Below, in pieces: positions 12,416 to 26,709 of a DNA stretch of 64,000 bases. The notes under the pieces are model-generated. The model did no database searches. It had not been told where the DNA came from and saw only the letters and a list, made by a program, of their open reading frames with translations. Positions within the stretch are counted from its first letter, which is position 1; every line of letters begins with the position of its first letter. The stretch comes from Lactarius indigo. Taxonomy: Eukaryota > Basidiomycota > Agaricomycetes > Russulales > Russulaceae. The position numbers and the translations under genes are program-made. The DNA is taken from NCBI GenBank assembly GCA_025766275.1, contig JAFKAC010000005.1, forward strand, positions 372,001 to 436,000, in the 5' to 3' direction.

Positions 12416-13089
12416 AGCGCTGGCCGTGACTCAATCGAGAGAACCGTGCGCTGGCTGAGAGAGGATAGGACACTATTTGAGGGCTCGCTCCTAGCCTACC
12501 GCTTGGTACGCAGTAGCCTGGAGAATCGTTGTTGAATACCACACGCTGGGTAAATGTGGGGTCGTCTTGGTCAGATGATTCCGCAAATGGGACACAGATC
12601 CGCCCATTGGTCATATGAACCCTTCGCTATTGATGTCTGCCTCGCGACAACGTGGTTCTTTGGGGAATTCGCGAAGCCCAGATCTGCCGTAATCACCTCC
12701 CACCCGCAACTGAGGTTGTCCGTAAGACTTTGAAGGGCTTTCCCGTTCATCATATACAGTACGAACAGGAACACTGTGTATTCCTTCACACATGGTCCGG
12801 GCTTGATCTCCGTCCTTGCAACTTGCAGTATTCGGTTTTTCGCGCAGACCACGAAATATTACGTAAGTTTTTTTTTTTGAACCTAGTTTTGGACCATATT
12901 TATTCCGGGACAACATATGTCGCGGTACCAGTCTATGTTACAGTACACTTGGTCTTACTACCTTGCTTACTACATTACCGCGCCCTCGTCCCGACTGTCG
13001 TCACCACCATGCACGCTCCACGTGAGGGAGTAGCGTCGGCCCGTCATCCGGTGCTCCCCTTGCCTCCACTGTCGCCGGTACTCCCCGGA
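12416..13089. other. Trehalase upstream region
   Basis: This separates the trehalase start (minus) from the esterase relic (plus). It is the presumed trehalase promoter. No gene, repeat or recognised motif was found. Confidence 0.35.
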
Positions 13090-13665
13090 CTGTGAGCGAA
13101 CTGAGTACTTCAGGACTAACTGAAACCGTATATGAAGCCAAAACGACAGCGAGATTGACCTCCTCAAGTAACTTACTACTCTATACTACTAGATGATCAG
13201 CAGGCGGGCCTTTGTTCTTTTGATACTCGATTCAAAACGCACGCGGTACAGTCGCCCACACAAGCGCCCACACCCAAGCCCACACCGAATAGTTACTCAC
13301 ACGACGATGGCTAGGTCTACAATTTAAACGTGTCGCTGGTATGGTTTTTTAAAAAAAGTATCGCTGCTCTTCAGGGCATTTCGTGTTCTACGACCCGCTT
13401 CGGTTCTTGAAGAACGGGGCCGAACAGAAGTCGTGAGCGCTAGCCCATTTAGTTTACTCATTCGGTTGTACGGTGAAGTGGACCTACTGCTTATTCTACT
13501 CGCATGCTTCGCAGTCTATGAGCACAATAAGGGTTCACCTTCCTTCGGAACGGCCGGGGAACGCGGGGCCCGTATCACTATTACTGTACCATCTCCAAAG
13601 ACCGCGTGTTCTTCCCGCTTGTCGTTGACGGCAACTACCGCGCTGACTGTAACTGGTGACTCTTG
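13090..13665 (+). pseudogene. Decayed 3' fragment of a carboxylesterase (relic of a CE1-like gene)
   Basis: This stretch aligns collinearly with the CE1 3' half (19098-19830). Matching blocks are GAACTGAxG...ATATGAA, GACCTCCT...CTCAAGTA, GATxATCAGCxGGC, an intron-like segment from GTACAGTCGC to CACACGACGATGGCTAG (CE1 19241-19299), CTCTTCAGGGC-ATTTCGTGTT, GCTTCGCAGTC and GACGGCAACTACCGC. Retention of intron sequence shows it arose by DNA duplication, not retroposition. Stops and indels occur throughout and the His-containing exon is largely lost. It extends the tandem esterase family to the left. Confidence 0.75.
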
Positions 13666-16600
13666 ACTACTAGTGTGGTAGTACCTATGCAAAAATCGAC
13701 TTTTTATTTTCTGTAGCTTCAACAACACATCGTGGCTACTTCATATTGTACATACTAATAGAAGGATGGATATCCTATTCAATGGTGATTTTTGCTTATT
13801 TTTTTTCTAGCTCCTAGTGAGCATGACCGACTTCACCCCCCAATGCAAACTTAGTCGCGCAGTATCACTCCAAGGGACTCCCAAGGTGATACAACTCTAT
13901 CGCATACATAATATCACCCCAAATTTATCATAGGTGCTCCTAGTAGTCTATTCTAACCTTCTATTCCAACAGATCTTCATGTCATTTACCAAGATCGTTG
14001 GGATCTGGTGGTCTGGGCCATTACTTTTCACGACTCCCCCCTCTTCCTTGTCGCATTGTAGTCAAAATTCTCCATAGATTTTTATTTTTTATTGTGATCT
14101 CATATCTATAGATCCTACTATACCTACTGAATTTTTTGAGGGCAGAAAGGAACACGGGAAGAGGGTGATCTGAGGCCATTTTCAACATTTGCATCCTAGT
14201 GACCATTTGCATCCACCTGACACCACTAGTATGTCGCAAACATGTCCCTATTTCATCGCGTCTAAATGAGAATCACGAAAAATAACTCGGTCTACTAGCA
14301 TACTATACTTGGTTTCCTTTATTGGTTATCTCAGGCGTGTCTTCAGCATGTCTTCCTCGATCTTGGACTCAGAATCGCTACCGTCTTACATAACTCTTAT
14401 ATAAGTATTATACCAGTAAGGCAACAACGAATTGTCGTTTACTGTCGCAAATGACCCTTGAAATGACCAACCAGCCTCAAGTGATCCGACAGACAGGTCA
14501 TTTTCCGAATACGGTAAACTTTTTATCGAGAAAAATGTACAGTACGATGCGAGCTCGCTGATGAGCACCAGCAGACTCACTGTGGCTACTTACAACTGGA
14601 CAGCTTGACGCAGAACCAACTTGAAGATCGTCGTGATCACGGATTCACGGCATCATCACTAAACATCCATATGAAGTAGCCTAGAGGATCTGAAGAATTT
14701 AAAGGACGCGTTGACATTCTGACCAGGTAATGCGGACTCGGAGTTTTCGCCATTCTGCCGTTCTTGGCCAAGTGTCGCTCACTCGTTTAACACCCCCCGG
14801 GTCGTACCGCACTCGATAGTTCTAGAGTCGTCAGGGTCTCAAACGCTGGAACGGGTGAATAATTGCACAGTGGGGAGAATAGCGGTCAGCAATAGAACGG
14901 GTATAGGAGGGGGACCTTGAGGGGGACCAGTCGCGCAGAGGGCGGCATATCAATGGAGCGCGTCACATGGAAGAAGTTGGTGGCACTTATATAAATGCCG
15001 CGAACATGTGAATCTCCTCCCCTCCCAGTGGTGTTAAGTGTAACTTGGACAAAGTGGTGAAACGAAGACCAGTGGGGAAACGATGGTCACCGCCGACAGT
15101 AGCGGATCAATTAGAAACTGAGCACAGCATGCCAGTGCGAGAACGTAAGGCCCTTGCTTACAGGACGCCAACGGCCTTTCACGGCTGGCGCCCTTCTGCG
15201 GCAAGGAACGTGTCGCAGGTTCGGGGTTACGTAGGATTGGATGAATGGCTACGTATCTCGGCCTACGGTGCCGCTGGAGCAAGAATGGAAGTATCTTTTG
15301 AACTCGCGACGCAAGGAATGGTTATACATACCACCGCATCATTCTCCTTCGTGTAGGCACCATATCGGCGATGCGTATTATAGTACTGAGGCGGCGTAGG
15401 AGTGGATCAAGTGGATTAGAACCACGATCAGATTCGGAGGGCCAGCTACCGGAACCGGGAGTCCTGCGTTGCTCGCTGGGGTCCATTAGAACCGAAAGGG
15501 AGATAATCGAGCGAAGTGGGTGAACTCGAGGCGTGGAGTCAGATCGACAGGCGACGAACATACGAATGGACCAACAATCATGGGGGATTGGCCGCGGTGA
15601 TAAGGCGAGCAGGGAGGGCACATCCCCTGTTATTCAGCACGTGCCGCCGGTTCAGGTACAGTAGACAATTCGGTTGTAAATACTTGTACCTGTAAATTCT
15701 GGTCAGTTGATCACATTCTGGGACAGCCTACAGTTCACGTCACTTTACAGTGAGATCTCATAGGCTCTGGTCCTCACCAAAACATCCGAGTTGGCTATAA
15801 AGATGAGCACCACGACTGATGTGAACAGGACCCCAGATAGAAATTGTCACCCCGTGCCTTGTAATTTGAATGGAACTAGCAATTCATGGGGCCGTCATTC
15901 ATGAAAGCTTACGGACGCCAAATGTAACCGCTGCGTTGGTCGTTTCAGGGCCGTTTGACATTGTTTGAGGAGGGCGAAATGGAAAAAGGAGCGTTACTGG
16001 GGGCGGCAAACACCACTGAGTGCGTTAAAAACGGTGCAACGGACTTGTTTTGGCAGATTCATTCCTACGACGCAGGAGCAACCAGTTGCTCGCTTCGTTC
16101 GCTCCAAATGAAGAAACGATCGTATTCGCGACACCAGAGTGAGGTGCTCAATTCGGCCAGTGCCCAAAAAAAAACCGTCGCGAACGTTTCGATCGAGTTA
16201 TGATAAAAGGCGCACAAGGAGACAACCGCGACAAGTGATCAATCAGGTGACAACATGGGACTCCGAAGTGGCGAAAAGGGACACCACGGTTACAGGCAGT
16301 TGCTGGGCGTCAGACATAGCTTTTTAAGAAAAAAGAGAAATCAAAAGAAAGTACGGACGCAGGCAATGGGTTGTCCAACGCAGACTACGGGGATGCGGCA
16401 AGCGAGTTGCGAAAAAGATGACAATGCCGTCTTGATGCCGTGCCAATTATTGTATAGATGTCAGAAACGAGAGACCCATGTGACAATCCATTTTGAGTGT
16501 CATTCAATTTGAGTATCATTCAATAAGACTCCTTTTATAGTACCCACGCTTATGCCAGTGGTTACCGGGACGAGAGCCTCGAAGTTAAAGTTTGTGCTTC

Positions 16601-17305
16601 TACCAAAGTGTCCCTACCGCCAGGCACCAATGATTGAGACGAAGAGACGAAGTCGACCCGACTCCCAAATTACGACGTCGAACTTGCAGACTAACCAGGC
16701 TTGGGCAAATTGGGCGTCCACACAACTCCGACAGCATTGTATTTGCTCGGGATCATGCACTCAGTTCGATGACCTTATTCTGAATGGTACCGATTTATGG
16801 TGCACATTCCTCTCTAGAGTCTAGATCCGAGGGGATAAATGATTTCTTCGTGGACTACGTTTAATGGATCAATGCTCTACAATTTCGAAAATTCGTGAAA
16901 CCCTCTCGTTTGGGTGTATAGTCGGTTCAAGATCCCGCCCCAAGATCGATTCCCACAGAAGCTAGTATCAACCCGAGGACCGTAGACAAACGGTATCCTA
17001 TTGTCGACATCTTTGTTTTTGTTTGGGAAATTAGCCGCCAAAAGTCCAGGCGTTGGTCCGCATCATGCACGTCGTCATATGAATTCGCATCTCTGTGATC
17101 TTTCCCACACAGGTGTCACATTCTGCATACTGTGAACCGAAGATGTTCCAAAGCGAAACACACGTTGGTCTGTTGCATTCGAGGTTCTGTACACACTGGG
17201 ATTCATCATGCCTCTGTCAAGGTGGCCTTGGGTATTTATAATCTCTCTCGTGTTCAAACTAGGGTTGCACCAGCCTCGTCTGCTATCATCTGCGGTTTTC
17301 TCTCC
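13666..17305. other. 3.6-kb gap before CE1
   Basis: No supported gene. A short block around 14310-14385 resembles the sequence just 3' of CE1 (about 19870-19925), sharing TTATCTC...GTGTCTT and CTCGATCTTGGACTC, so the duplication that made the relic also copied downstream DNA. ORFs of 60-103 codons (for example 15045-15356) lack homology and overlap ORFs on the other strand. The remainder holds nothing I recognise. Confidence 0.45.
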
Positions 17306-19830
<2,525 letters not shown>

Positions 19831-20844
19831 AGCAGAAACGCGCGAAGAAAACTATAAATCGGGTCACTAGGATACGTGGCCTCTTTCAGTTATCTCGAAT
19901 GTGTCTTGCTCGATCTTGGACTCGCTCCAGATGAAGGAAATCGTGTTATCTTTTTATCTACTGAAATTTTGTATCTGCCGAACGTTCTTGAAATTTGAGC
20001 TTATATCATATCTTCCTCGGGCGTTGTTCCGCCAGTGCACCCAATGGCGTGAACGAGTTTTATGGACGCCGCCGGGCCAGCCCCAGCGGAGAGCACGTTG
20101 GGGCCTTGTTGGGGCCTTGTAATCCTCCAACAGGGGTACAATCAAAGGTACAGTCACCCTCAAATTGTGCAAGGCGCATGCTCTCCCAATACCGCTCAGA
20201 CTCAGAAGTCCTCTATACCCAGAACGAAACGGTGGCTGTCGATTGGCTTGAAAACGCATTCCCTTGACTGAGGTCAAATTAGTGACTTTCGTAGGTTGTT
20301 TTGGCTTTCGCCGCAGGTTTCGTTGTATTGTATCGTGGAATGCAAGGTGAATGAACACTCGCCTCGATTCGAGTCACGGTCTAAATCTAATATTACGGAG
20401 CACACGTGTCGCTGGCATAGAGGAATGCCAGTAGTAACCGCAGTTAGACGAGACAGAAAATCTAGCCTGGCAATAGTGGCAAGAGATTGTGTTGAGCTTC
20501 ACACCCACCGGTATTGTTACTAGTATCCGTTCAGGTTCAACCACCAAGGAAGCCTGGCTGTCGATGGACCAAGGCTGTATTACTCACACTATAGTAACTG
20601 TATCCCCAAATACTGTATATAAATGGTTCAGAAAAAAAAACGGACGCCGGGACGCTGGGGAGCCCGACAATACGGACCGGAGACCGAGACGGGACGCGGC
20701 GTGTTTATCATAGCGGGTGAGAGGCGCAGCGAGGAACGAGCGCACGCTTAGAGCAGAGCATGCCACCCGTACATCCACTTTCTCAACCGGTTCGAAGAAC
20801 CGTAACTCTTGTTTTCGCCCGCCCGCCACGCCCTGGAAGTAAAA

Positions 20845-20990
20845 CAGCCAAGGGATCGATGAAGAAGCGGTTTTTGTCCCTCGCACATCAGCGCGCTCCG
20901 GGAGAGTCCCACCCACCCGTCGCGACCGTGACTTCGACTCGGACACAAATCGCCAAATTTTCTATCGAGAAGCACTTCGTGCTTCCGCCC
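20845..20990. repeat. Degenerate dispersed repeat, copy B
   Basis: Partner of the segment at 3393-3537, in the same orientation and about 17.4 kb away. Similarity extends a little upstream (AGTAA before CAGCCAAGG in both). There are no terminal repeats or target duplication, so the element type is unknown. Confidence 0.45.
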
Positions 20991-22016
20991 GGTCTCTACT
21001 ACCCCATAGACTCCTATATTTAGTCGTTTACCGCCCCGCATTTCCTCTCGCTCTTTACTGCCCTTTGCACACCTGCTCAATTGCATTCTTTTTTCCCTTG
21101 CCCTCCTCGTTCGGCACGGTTCGGGCATACGTCCTCAGTAAGCCAAGGTAAGTGACCCACAAATACTCTAGCTTTTCTGGTAATGAGACCATATGATAAA
21201 GACATGTGCGCATTTTCAACCTTACAGTATGACCACGTACCGAGTTGCATGTACAGAGAGTCAATGGCTTGGCTTCACATTTTGTTCGTTGGGCTCGGAT
21301 CACATGTTTTGAAAGAAATTCGACCTCGATGTCATGGTTTCGTACGTAGCACCGACAGTTCCTGACCTTGTTCCTTGCCTTGTTCCGGTCCCTGGCAACT
21401 GAAGTAAGTACGAAATCTTTACGAATCTTTACGAGATGTTTACGGTAACCACATCTTGCATTGCAACGGGTCACTCAAAGTGGTGGGCATCGCACCGTCA
21501 TCGCCAGTCGTGAGCACGCCACAAACAAGTTTCAATTGACTATCTGACCTGATGGCGGTTGCATTTAGCATTTACGTATCCTAGTACAGTACTTAGGCTA
21601 TCATGAGAGCAATCGCCAGGCGCGCGTCTGGGGCACTTATTGTACTAAGGCACACATTGTGCATGGCTCGTGCACTGTGGATCTAAATGCTGCCGCTTTG
21701 CTGGTCAGCGCTCACCGGCATACCTTTAGTGAGTTATTCAATTCAAGTATGTGATAGGGCCATCATAGGGCTTCTCTAGGGTCCCACGGTGGTCGGACCC
21801 ACGTGTGCAAGTCCTCGCTTGAGTCCTCGAAAGCATCCGGCATGTACTCATGCCGTCGGACGCCGTCCAACGAAGTTATTTCTTGCGCCATTTCTGACAA
21901 GACTTCCTCGTCCCCGTTTATCCCGTCCCCACACTGCATTCCCACACACCACCATATCAACTGTCATCTCAGGAGGAAAGACTCGAACCAGGGCTTCGAG
22001 AGAGCGCAAGGAAATC

Positions 22017-22041
22017 AAAAAAAAAAAAAAAAAAAAAAAAA
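22017..22041. repeat. Poly-A tract
   Basis: A run of 25 A on the plus strand, followed by CAAATAGC. It could be the tail of an old retroposed sequence or simple-sequence expansion. No flanking target duplication was found. Confidence 0.5.
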
Positions 22042-23262
22042 CAAATAGCTGAGAGTCAAGTCTTCGCCTCAAGATCTCAAGCCCTCCATGCCCGACACGT
22101 CCAGAGCAGAAGGCCTCGGAAGATCACTAAGGCAGTGGGGAGAGTTCAAGAGAGTGAAATGAGATCAACACCGGAAGAATGTACAACAACTCCTTATGTA
22201 CAAAGTCCTTGGGTGCAGGGTCCACAGGATTGTGGCATCACCGGGATCACCGTTCGGCGCTTTTCTAAATTTATACCCCGGGGTGCGGGCCGTAGACCCT
22301 GACTGGACACGAACCCCTCGGTGAGACGGGGATGACCTCACAGCCAGCTCCGGACCAGTTCACTTGTCCTGTGCTTGTTGCCAGCTCACGTCCTCTTGCC
22401 TCGCCTTGGCTCTCGTCCTCGTCGCTTTCGTCATCATACTTTCTCTAGCATATTCCCGTGTCCGCGGCCTCTTCGGCCTCGATAATAAAACCATGTCGAT
22501 CAACGTTAAGCGGGGATGTGAACGGTTCGCTGACCCCTGACATGCCTCGCCCCTACCGCATCGCCCTGTTCCTATTATCCTATCCCGCTTGTTTCTTGTT
22601 CATAACATACTCGCCCATAGGCTATGTACAACAGTGTTTGGGATACGGAGCTTACAGAGCACGTACATCTAGTATCACTGCTTGATGCATCACCGGCTTC
22701 CCTTTTCCTATTCTCTATCCTCCCATCCTCCTGCTTTTCCTGCACATAGAATGTTGCGCCTTCAAAGGGGAAAAAGTCTTCAAGATCTAAGTAATCGGCG
22801 TTATCCCTCAGCGTGCCAGAGCAACGAACTGAGGGTGCATACGAGCGTGTACTCGACTATAGAAGGACGTTTCCGTTTTTGCATACCAAAGACTCTTATG
22901 GGTAGATTCGCAGCTCCCCCTGTTTCATCAGCGAGGATCATCCCCATCTCTACAAAATTGACAGCTTTTACGTAGAAACGCCTCCAAAAGAAGGGAAAGC
23001 GGTGTCCGGTCGTAGTACAACCGCAAGAATGTGGGTCGCATATGAATTGAATGGATTTGATCACTCGTCTCATCGGCCAGTTACGTAGTAACCGTCCAAA
23101 ACCACCAACGAGAATCCGGCTTCTGACTACACGCCCATCTAATTGGCAATGGCATAGCCAACATTACATTTCCGCCGGGTCCCGAAGTTCCAGAGGCCAA
23201 TGCCTTAAAGCTCAGAGTCCCCGCGCTTCCTCGGAACTCGCTAATCGTTCTTCTTGGCCGAT

Positions 23263-25651
23263 ATGGCCTCTCTTCGGGTATTGCTTCTTGCGATCTGCGC
23301 CGCGGCTGCCACAGTTTTGGCCACCTCTCCTCCAACATACAGTGGCCCTATTGTCAAGCTTGATCGGGGCACGTTTGTAGGGTCAACGGCCAACGGTACC
23401 AACAAGTTCCTCGGTATCCCCTTCGCGAAACCACCGTCCGTAGTTACCTTCGGATCGACTCTTTGCCCTCCTTGACTGACCCGTTGAACCGACAGAGTCG
23501 GCAACCTGCGCTTCCGTCTGCCAGAAGCGTTTGGCTCCTACGTTGGCAAACACAATGCTACTGCCTTTGGTCTTTCGTGCCCCCAACAAGCAGCCCCTCT
23601 GGCGCTCCCGACCGGGCTACCTCCGCAGACGCTCCAGTTCCTCGCAAGCCTCGGAACCAAAGCTACAATTCCAATAGGCGAAGATTGTGAGGGAGTTGTT
23701 TGGGGGGTTCCGTACCCACGTGGAGAGTAGTTCTGATTACATAATTTGTAGGTTTGACGCTCAACGTCATTGCACCTGCCTACATCAAACCTGGTTCAAA
23801 ACTTCCGGTCGTAGTGGTGTGTGCTCTGTAAATGGTATACTGTCATTAGTGCTAATAGTAGTAACCCACTCGGTAGTGGATATATGGAGGTGAGACGTAC
23901 GCAGTGCCTCGACCTGTTGCCTCACTAACACAATACGTTGCCTCAGGCGGTTTTGAAGACGGATCGTCAGCTTTGTACGGTTTTATTTTTCTATCATTCG
24001 TGTCATGGAAATTAAAGAAATCCCCAGCTTCGATGGAAGTGTCATTGTGAATCGCTCAATTGCGCTTCATCAACCTGTGATTTATGTCAGCATGAACTAT
24101 CGGTGAGCGCAACTTGAATCGTTCTTCGAGACTTTACGTAACCCTCGTCCTCTTCTCAGCGTCGCAGGTGCGTCCGCCCCTCAGTTTGATTTTTTCTCTA
24201 TAACCAAATTAATCCCCCACTAGCATTCGGGTTCCTTGCCAGTCAAGAAGTCAAAGATGCCAAAGTCGGCAATCTTGGGCTTTGGGATCGTGAGTGTTCG
24301 GATAGTCGGCATAATCGACGTTGTAACATCTGACTTTGCAGAGCGTCTGGCACTTCGTTGGGTACAAAAGTATATCCACGCATTTGGTGGCGATTCGTCG
24401 AAAGTGACCATGTAAGTGAAATGACTACTTTACGCGGACTTTGCTGACATCTTTCAGCTGGGGTGAAAGTGCTGGTGCAATTTCGGTATCACTCCAGATG
24501 TTGGCAAACGGTGGGAACACTGAAGGACTGTTCCGCGCGGCATTCATGCAGTCCGGGTCCCCCACGCCGGTCGGTGATATCACGAATGTAGGCACATATT
24601 TTACAGGTACACTCAATTTCTGAGCGAACTCGTAGGGTCAAAAATACTATGACTTCCTCGTCGCACGCACCAATTGCACGGGCTCTCCCGACACCTTAGC
24701 GTGTCTGCGGGCAGCACCTTACGAGGCGTTGCAGGCTGCTATGGATAGCACCCCGTCACTTTTCTCATTTCAGGTATGTGGTCTACTCCCAACTGCTCTT
24801 CAGAGTTTCCCTAGCCACCAATTAATCATCCTGCAGTCTCTTGCGCTCGCCTGGCAGCCCCTTGCGGATGGCGAATTTCTCACGGATCATCCGCAGAAAC
24901 TTGTCCAACAAGGGAAAGTTGCAAAGATCCCGTTCGTCGCAGGGGAGTGCGATGACGAAGGGACATTGTTTTCTCTTTCCAACGCCAACATTACGTAATT
25001 TTGTTTATTTAGTTTTGGTACATCGAACATTGTACTGATCACCGTGCCCGCAGGACCGACGCGGCTTTACGCGCCTACTTATCTCAATTCTTCTTGATCA
25101 ATGTACCACCTGCCCAGATGGACCAAGTGCTTACGCTGTACCCCCAGGATGTCACCCAGGGCTCGCCATTCGATACTGATACCGAAAATGCGATTACCCC
25201 GCAATTCAAACGGATGGCTTCTTTCTTGGGTGATTTTGTGTTCCAAGCACCACGGCGGTTTCTCCTGAAGAACGTATCGGGAAAACAGAATACTTGGTCA
25301 TACTGTGCGTTGCACCTATTTCCCCGCTTCTGCGCGCAGATCATCGTCCTCCTACTCATACGTCACACAGTGAGCAAGCGCCTGAAGTCTCTGCCTGTAC
25401 TCGGTTCGGCACATGCGTCCGATATTGCGATCATTTACAGCGGGCAAGACCTAACGGACTACTTAATCCACTTTGCCACCAACTTAGATCCCAATGGCGG
25501 ATCGGGCCCGCATTGGCCGCAGTATACCACCGCGTCGCCGCAATTGCTGACACTCTTCGATGGCCCAGTCCCCGCAAACATAACGTTAGACACGTACCGC
25601 GTTGATGCGATGAATCTCCTCACGGAGATTTCGCTTGTGCATCCGTTGTAG
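23263..25651 (+). CDS. Secreted type-B carboxylesterase/lipase, CRL-like (CE2)
   Basis: Fourteen exons: 23263-23435, 23496-23686, 23752-23816, 23877-23889, 23947-23974, 24028-24102, 24160-24167, 24224-24289, 24342-24411, 24458-24587, 24636-24773, 24837-24994, 25054-25304, 25371-25651; 548 residues, all junctions in phase. Signal peptide MASLRVLLLAICAAAATVLA. Oxyanion YGGGFE; triad expected at Ser234 (GESAGA), Glu360 (ECDDEG) and His470 (GSAHASD). It has the 8-nt microexon and a 13-nt exon (encoding WIYG plus one base). Compared with CE1 it has an extra intron after DITN and lacks the introns at the CDDEG and TPQFKR positions. Family role as for CE1. No lesion seen, so probably functional. Confidence 0.92.
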
Positions 25652-26709
25652 GAGGAAGTGGCTGCGGTCATGTGAACTTGCATTTGATACCTTTCGTAAA
25701 TTTATTTTCAATGGACAATTAAAACCTCGTTTGGCCTTTCTTTGGTGAAACGCCACCACATTCTGCTTGACCTTTTTGGAAAAAAAAAAACAATATATAT
25801 TCCGGGATAGCCAACAGCACAAGACTGGTCTCTCTTTTTTTGGAAGAGCAATATCTTAGATAGCAAAAGATAGTAACTATGTTACCTAATAGTCCTATCT
25901 AACGCGCAGTAAAGCGATCCTTGGTGGCTCGAAAATAGGGAAAAATGCCTTTGCGCACACCCATTGGTTGGGTAGTGTGGGACTCAAGTGCTAACTTCCG
26001 GGGTCAGAATCTACTACCCGCTAAAAGTTTCGATTTATCCAGTTAACTGGTAGGTCGCAGTACCTCTTACGGGCTTTTCTGGGTGTTCTTGACGACGTTT
26101 ATGTATTTTTTTTTTTCGTCTTTGGATGGTCTCCGGTTTGGCTTCCCTCAGGCGGGGTTGTCACAGCCCCCTCTGCTGGACTTCGATGTTTGGACCTCAA
26201 GGGTCGGGTACGGTTTGGGACAACCAAACTCGACATAGCTACTGCAAACATTTTGCCGACTTCGCAACACAAGATTAAAAAATTGCAGCACAATATATTT
26301 AATTTGGGTCTGAGGTGAGTAAAAAAATAAATTAACGTGTCCAAACTGGGGAGTTACGCTACAGTTTATGCCAAAAGAAAGCGGCCACTTCAAATCGCAT
26401 GAGAGTTGCTCGCGGTTTGAAACCTTTCTGGATTGACCAGCTGTTCAGAACTTCAGAATCCAAAAAGCGCCTTCCCATCTTGCTTCCCATTGTAACTTGG
26501 CCATAAATCGGATTAGGAAACTCGACTTTAAGCTCTCAATATAGTATGAATATTGCTGCGGTGATACTGGGCCTGGGACCACGCTGGCCTTAACGCTGGC
26601 ACGCACTGATTTGCCAGTGGGGCACCCAATGGACATTTAGGTGCTTTCTTTCTTTCTTATTATGTTGCTCAGAGGTCCCCCTTAGCTTCCCAATCCTGTT
26701 CGAGTGGAT
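25652..26709. other. Gap between CE2 and CE3
   Basis: This holds the CE2 3' end and CE3 promoter. The last 60 bp before CE3 (GCTCAGAGGTCCCCCTTAG, about 26669-26687) are nearly repeated before CE4 (30111-30129). Blocks at 26175-26225 and 26335-26365 also have counterparts in the CE3-CE4 gap. The duplicated unit therefore includes the promoter. Confidence 0.5.

Larger units (their letters stand above)
19831..23262. other. 3.4-kb gap between CE1 and CE2
   Basis: No gene could be supported. It contains degenerate repeat copy B (20845-20990), a 25-nt A tract (22017-22041), and a 65-codon minus ORF (21960-21763, acidic, of unknown family) that may be an exon of an unrecognised gene. C/T-rich patches at 21030-21120 and 22380-22450 look like fungal promoters, but no coding region fits them. 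Confidence 0.4.

Noticed and set aside
15045..15621. Opposed ~100-codon ORFs near 15.0-15.6 kb as a small gene
   Set aside because: Both strands are open at once, no domain or splice structure is seen, and base composition is that of the surrounding gap.
21763..21960. Minus ORF of 65 codons as a gene
   Set aside because: Acidic and plausible-looking, but no family was recognised and no flanking exons could be built.
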